Assembly (NCBI GenBank): GCA_002504905.1
Contig: DATY01000024.1
Location: forward strand, 3,210 to 67,209
Source of the DNA: Euryarchaeota archaeon UBA605
GTDB lineage: Archaea; Thermoplasmatota; Poseidoniia; Poseidoniales; Thalassarchaeaceae
Direction of reading: 5' to 3'
Length of the DNA stretch: 64,000 nucleotides
Positions 62,095 to 64,000 of the stretch are shown here, piece after piece; the stretch's first letter is position 1, and each line of letters starts with the position of its first letter. Both the position numbers and the translations under genes were made by a program. Below the pieces are notes generated by a model. The model was not told the origin of the DNA. It saw nothing but the letters and a program-made list of their open reading frames with translations, and made no database searches.

Positions 62095-64000
62095 ATGAAA
62101 GGAAAGTTACAAGAAAATATTAGCCTTGAAGGCTCGAAAAAAAGTATTGTTGCAGCATTAATGGTTTTCATAATGTTATTCAGTACTCAGATGTATTCCT
62201 TTCAGGATTTCGAACCCTATTCAGATGAAGAATCTGAGTGGGGACCAGTGATTAAGAGGACAGCATTTCAGCAAATAGATGTTTCAGATGGGCCTATGGC
62301 AGAATTTAATGAAATGCAACCAGGAGCCGAAAACCCATTTTCTCATCCTGCATTCAATGATCCAATGTATCATGACCCACTCTCTGTTTATGGAAAAGTC
62401 TCAGATCCTGCAGCATTAGCAATTGATCCGAGTTACGGATTCCTGTTAGAAGAAACAGATACAGAAGATCACGATAATGATGGTATCTCAGATTTGAATG
62501 ATTTAGATGATGATAATGATGGTATCTCAGATTTAATTGAAAGGTTTGATGGTTGTTACGGCACAGATCCTTTTGATCATGATAATGATGGTATTCAGGA
62601 TGAGTTCGATTGGGATGACGATAATGACGGATTATTGGAAGGCCCTATTGATTGGTCACAAGGAGCAGATCCGAAGAATAACACCGAAGACCGTTATGTT
62701 ATTCCAACAACAATTCACCCATGGACACAAACAATAGTAGGTACCGGTTACAGGATAGATCAAAACCTGCTAGATCATGACAATGATGGAATTACAGATG
62801 AAGATATTGACGGCACTGGTAAAGGATCATATGATGAAGATGACGATAATGATGGGCGCATCGATCAATTTACTTGGCCTTGTGATTTTGACAGTGATGG
62901 AATCCAAGACTATTTCGATTTAGATGATGACGGAGACTCAGTACCAGATTTATGGGATTCACACCCATGGAACTCTCAGATAACTTCCAATATCACCGAA
63001 AATAATCTTTGGTCAGATTGGGTTGAATGGGACTCCGGTCCTACAACATTTTTTGTTAACATCAATAATGCTGGATTAACTCCAGAGAATATTACTATTG
63101 AAACAGGAGATATCATAACTTGGTTTAATGCAGATGTGGAAGACCATTCTGTCCAAGCACAAGGTAACGTATTCTCCAGTCCAATTATTACTGCTAATGG
63201 TGGAGTTTGGAGCTTCCAATTCAATAGCACAGCAAATATTACCTATCAAAACCTTGGTCTGAGTGGTTCAACTCAAGGAAACATTACTGTTACACAATCT
63301 TCATTCACTGGTAGTGACTATTATGGGCAGTATATTGGAGGTATTGATTTCGTTGAAAGAGAGAAGGCATGGCATCCTAAAGTACAAGCATTTTCAAATA
63401 TCTTTGATGGTGATTTAGATGGCGATGGAATTCCTAATTTCTTAGATCCAGATAATGACAATGATGGCTCTCCTGATTCATCCGATACAGACGATGACAA
63501 TGATGGATTGGCAGATATGTATGATGTTGATGATGATAATGACGGGATTTTGGACACATGCCTTCAAACAGATACTAATTTAGATGCTGCTGGAGACTAT
63601 CCTATACCAAATCAGCCGTTTTATGATGGCAGTATAATGACGCCGGGAATAGATTGTGAAATCGATTATGATCGCGATCTTGATGATGACCGTTACAGGG
63701 TCATAGATCAGGATTATGATTTAATTTGGGACTGGTTAGATACTGATTTGGGAGGCGTACCAATTCCAGATAACACAGTTGGCGGGACTTTGACCGATGC
63801 AAGTGATTTACCATGGGATTTAGACAACGATGGAGAAATCAATGAAGAAGATATTTTTCCAACGGTTCCGCAGAGCACAGTCGATACTTGGGATTGCCCA
63901 AGTCTTGCCAACCCCAATCCGTCTAATCCAGATGATAATTGTTATTTGATGCGTAAATCATACACAGGATTCAATGATTGGGATGAAGATGGGATAAATA
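62095..64000 (+). CDS. Secreted calcium-repeat (thrombospondin type 3-like) protein with cupredoxin-like domain, 3' truncated
   Basis: An open frame from the ATG at 62095 runs through the end of the window (635 residues shown). GGTGGT at 62085-62090 is the ribosome site. A signal-peptide-like hydrophobic segment spans ~17-36. Blocks rich in D-x-D-N-D-G repeats, with aspartates spaced for calcium, occupy ~120-300 and ~440-520 and continue at the end. Between them (~319-402, 63052-63300) is a plastocyanin-like domain (GDIITWFNADVEDHSV) that keeps one His; the usual second His, Cys and Met ligands are replaced. It is probably a cell-surface or matrix protein stiffened by calcium. Confidence 0.78.
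   Translation, partial: MKGKLQENISLEGSKKSIVAALMVFIMLFSTQMYSFQDFEPYSDEESEWGPVIKRTAFQQIDVSDGPMAEFNEMQPGAENPFSHPAFNDPMYHDPLSVYGKVSDPAALAIDPSYGFLLEETDTEDHDNDGISDLNDLDDDNDGISDLIERFDGCYGTDPFDHDNDGIQDEFDWDDDNDGLLEGPIDWSQGADPKNNTEDRYVIPTTIHPWTQTIVGTGYRIDQNLLDHDNDGITDEDIDGTGKGSYDEDDDNDGRIDQFTWPCDFDSDGIQDYFDLDDDGDSVPDLWDSHPWNSQITSNITENNLWSDWVEWDSGPTTFFVNINNAGLTPENITIETGDIITWFNADVEDHSVQAQGNVFSSPIITANGGVWSFQFNSTANITYQNLGLSGSTQGNITVTQSSFTGSDYYGQYIGGIDFVEREKAWHPKVQAFSNIFDGDLDGDGIPNFLDPDNDNDGSPDSSDTDDDNDGLADMYDVDDDNDGILDTCLQTDTNLDAAGDYPIPNQPFYDGSIMTPGIDCEIDYDRDLDDDRYRVIDQDYDLIWDWLDTDLGGVPIPDNTVGGTLTDASDLPWDLDNDGEINEEDIFPTVPQSTVDTWDCPSLANPNPSNPDDNCYLMRKSYTGFNDWDEDGIN
62473..62534 (+). repeat. 23-base direct repeat in the calcium-binding repeat region
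   Basis: A 23-base unit beginning GATAATGATGGTATC occurs exactly at 62473-62495 and 62512-62534, a 39-base offset. It encodes a D-N-D-G-I-S-D-L unit twice. It reflects recent internal duplication within the repeat protein. Confidence 0.8.

Noticed and set aside
62470..62540. CRISPR-like or tandem DNA repeat
   Set aside because: The repeated 23 bases are codons for calcium-binding D-N-D-G units within an open frame; there are no spacers or leader.

Overview
The window reads as archaeal chromosome. Core archaeal information genes are present: TFB, topoisomerase VI A and B, an RpoP-type polymerase subunit, an RFC-type clamp loader, diphthine synthase, Trm5-type tRNA methyltransferase and a stand-alone GuaAa amidotransferase. 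Promoters look TATA-like. These genes sit among bacterial-looking metabolism: NADP isocitrate dehydrogenase, class II ribonucleotide reductase, PduO-type cobalamin adenosyltransferase, PanD, RlmH and a PlsC-like acyltransferase. There are also very large secreted proteins rich in Asp-box, VWA, CARDB-like and calcium-binding repeats. Together with low GC and dense packing this suggests a marine Euryarchaeota group II/III genome (Ca. Poseidoniales and relatives). That placement is inferred from gene content, not from a marker phylogeny.

Layout. 1-7 kb: the end of a zinc-ribbon protein, a TauE/SafE permease, moeA, uvrA (with a problem at its start), a Bax-inhibitor-like membrane protein and a LysE exporter. 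7-16.7 kb (minus): a sialidase-like lipoprotein, a secreted subtilase, an NAD-dependent epimerase, an MMPL transporter, a NagD-like phosphatase and a geranylgeranyl reductase. 16.7-20.2 kb: cutA, a YczE-like membrane protein, and an Lrp regulator divergent from a cystathionine gamma-synthase-type enzyme plus an RhtB exporter. 20.2-25 kb: an unknown 566-residue protein, dph5 divergent from trm5, and an alpha/beta hydrolase. 25-27.5 kb: tRNA-Asp, guaAa, rpoP-like, rfc-like and tRNA-Arg. 27.5-33 kb: a plus-strand run of a membrane protein, an orphan SdhA-like flavoprotein, a HIT protein, a PlsC-like acyltransferase and a DUF2299-like protein. 33-38 kb: a 1690-residue surface protein. 38-43 kb: an ArsR-type regulator, a membrane protein and top6A/top6B. 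43-53 kb: a rearranged aconitase-family enzyme, tfb, a helical-repeat protein, nrdJ, an OsmC protein and icd. 53-62 kb: a 1123-residue helical-repeat plus PIN protein, a DUF4079-like protein, a DHH phosphoesterase, a Nudix hydrolase, an ArgO-type exporter, the cobalamin adenosyltransferase, two unknowns, rlmH and panD. 62-64 kb: the start of a large calcium-repeat secreted protein that runs off the end.

Functional links. The cobalamin adenosyltransferase makes the cofactor that NrdJ needs. Aconitase-family and isocitrate dehydrogenase genes flank the nrdJ region and fit the oxidative TCA branch. The Lrp, PLP-lyase and RhtB genes look like a regulated sulfur-amino-acid breakdown and export unit. 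No intergenic stretch exceeds 300 bases, and many convergent genes abut or overlap at their stops. I see no CRISPR array, insertion sequence, phage cluster or recognisable defence island. The most unusual proteins are the VWA-in-propeller surface protein, the PIN/helical-repeat protein, the swivel-first aconitase, the divergent clamp loader and the calcium-repeat protein with a copper-less cupredoxin-like domain.
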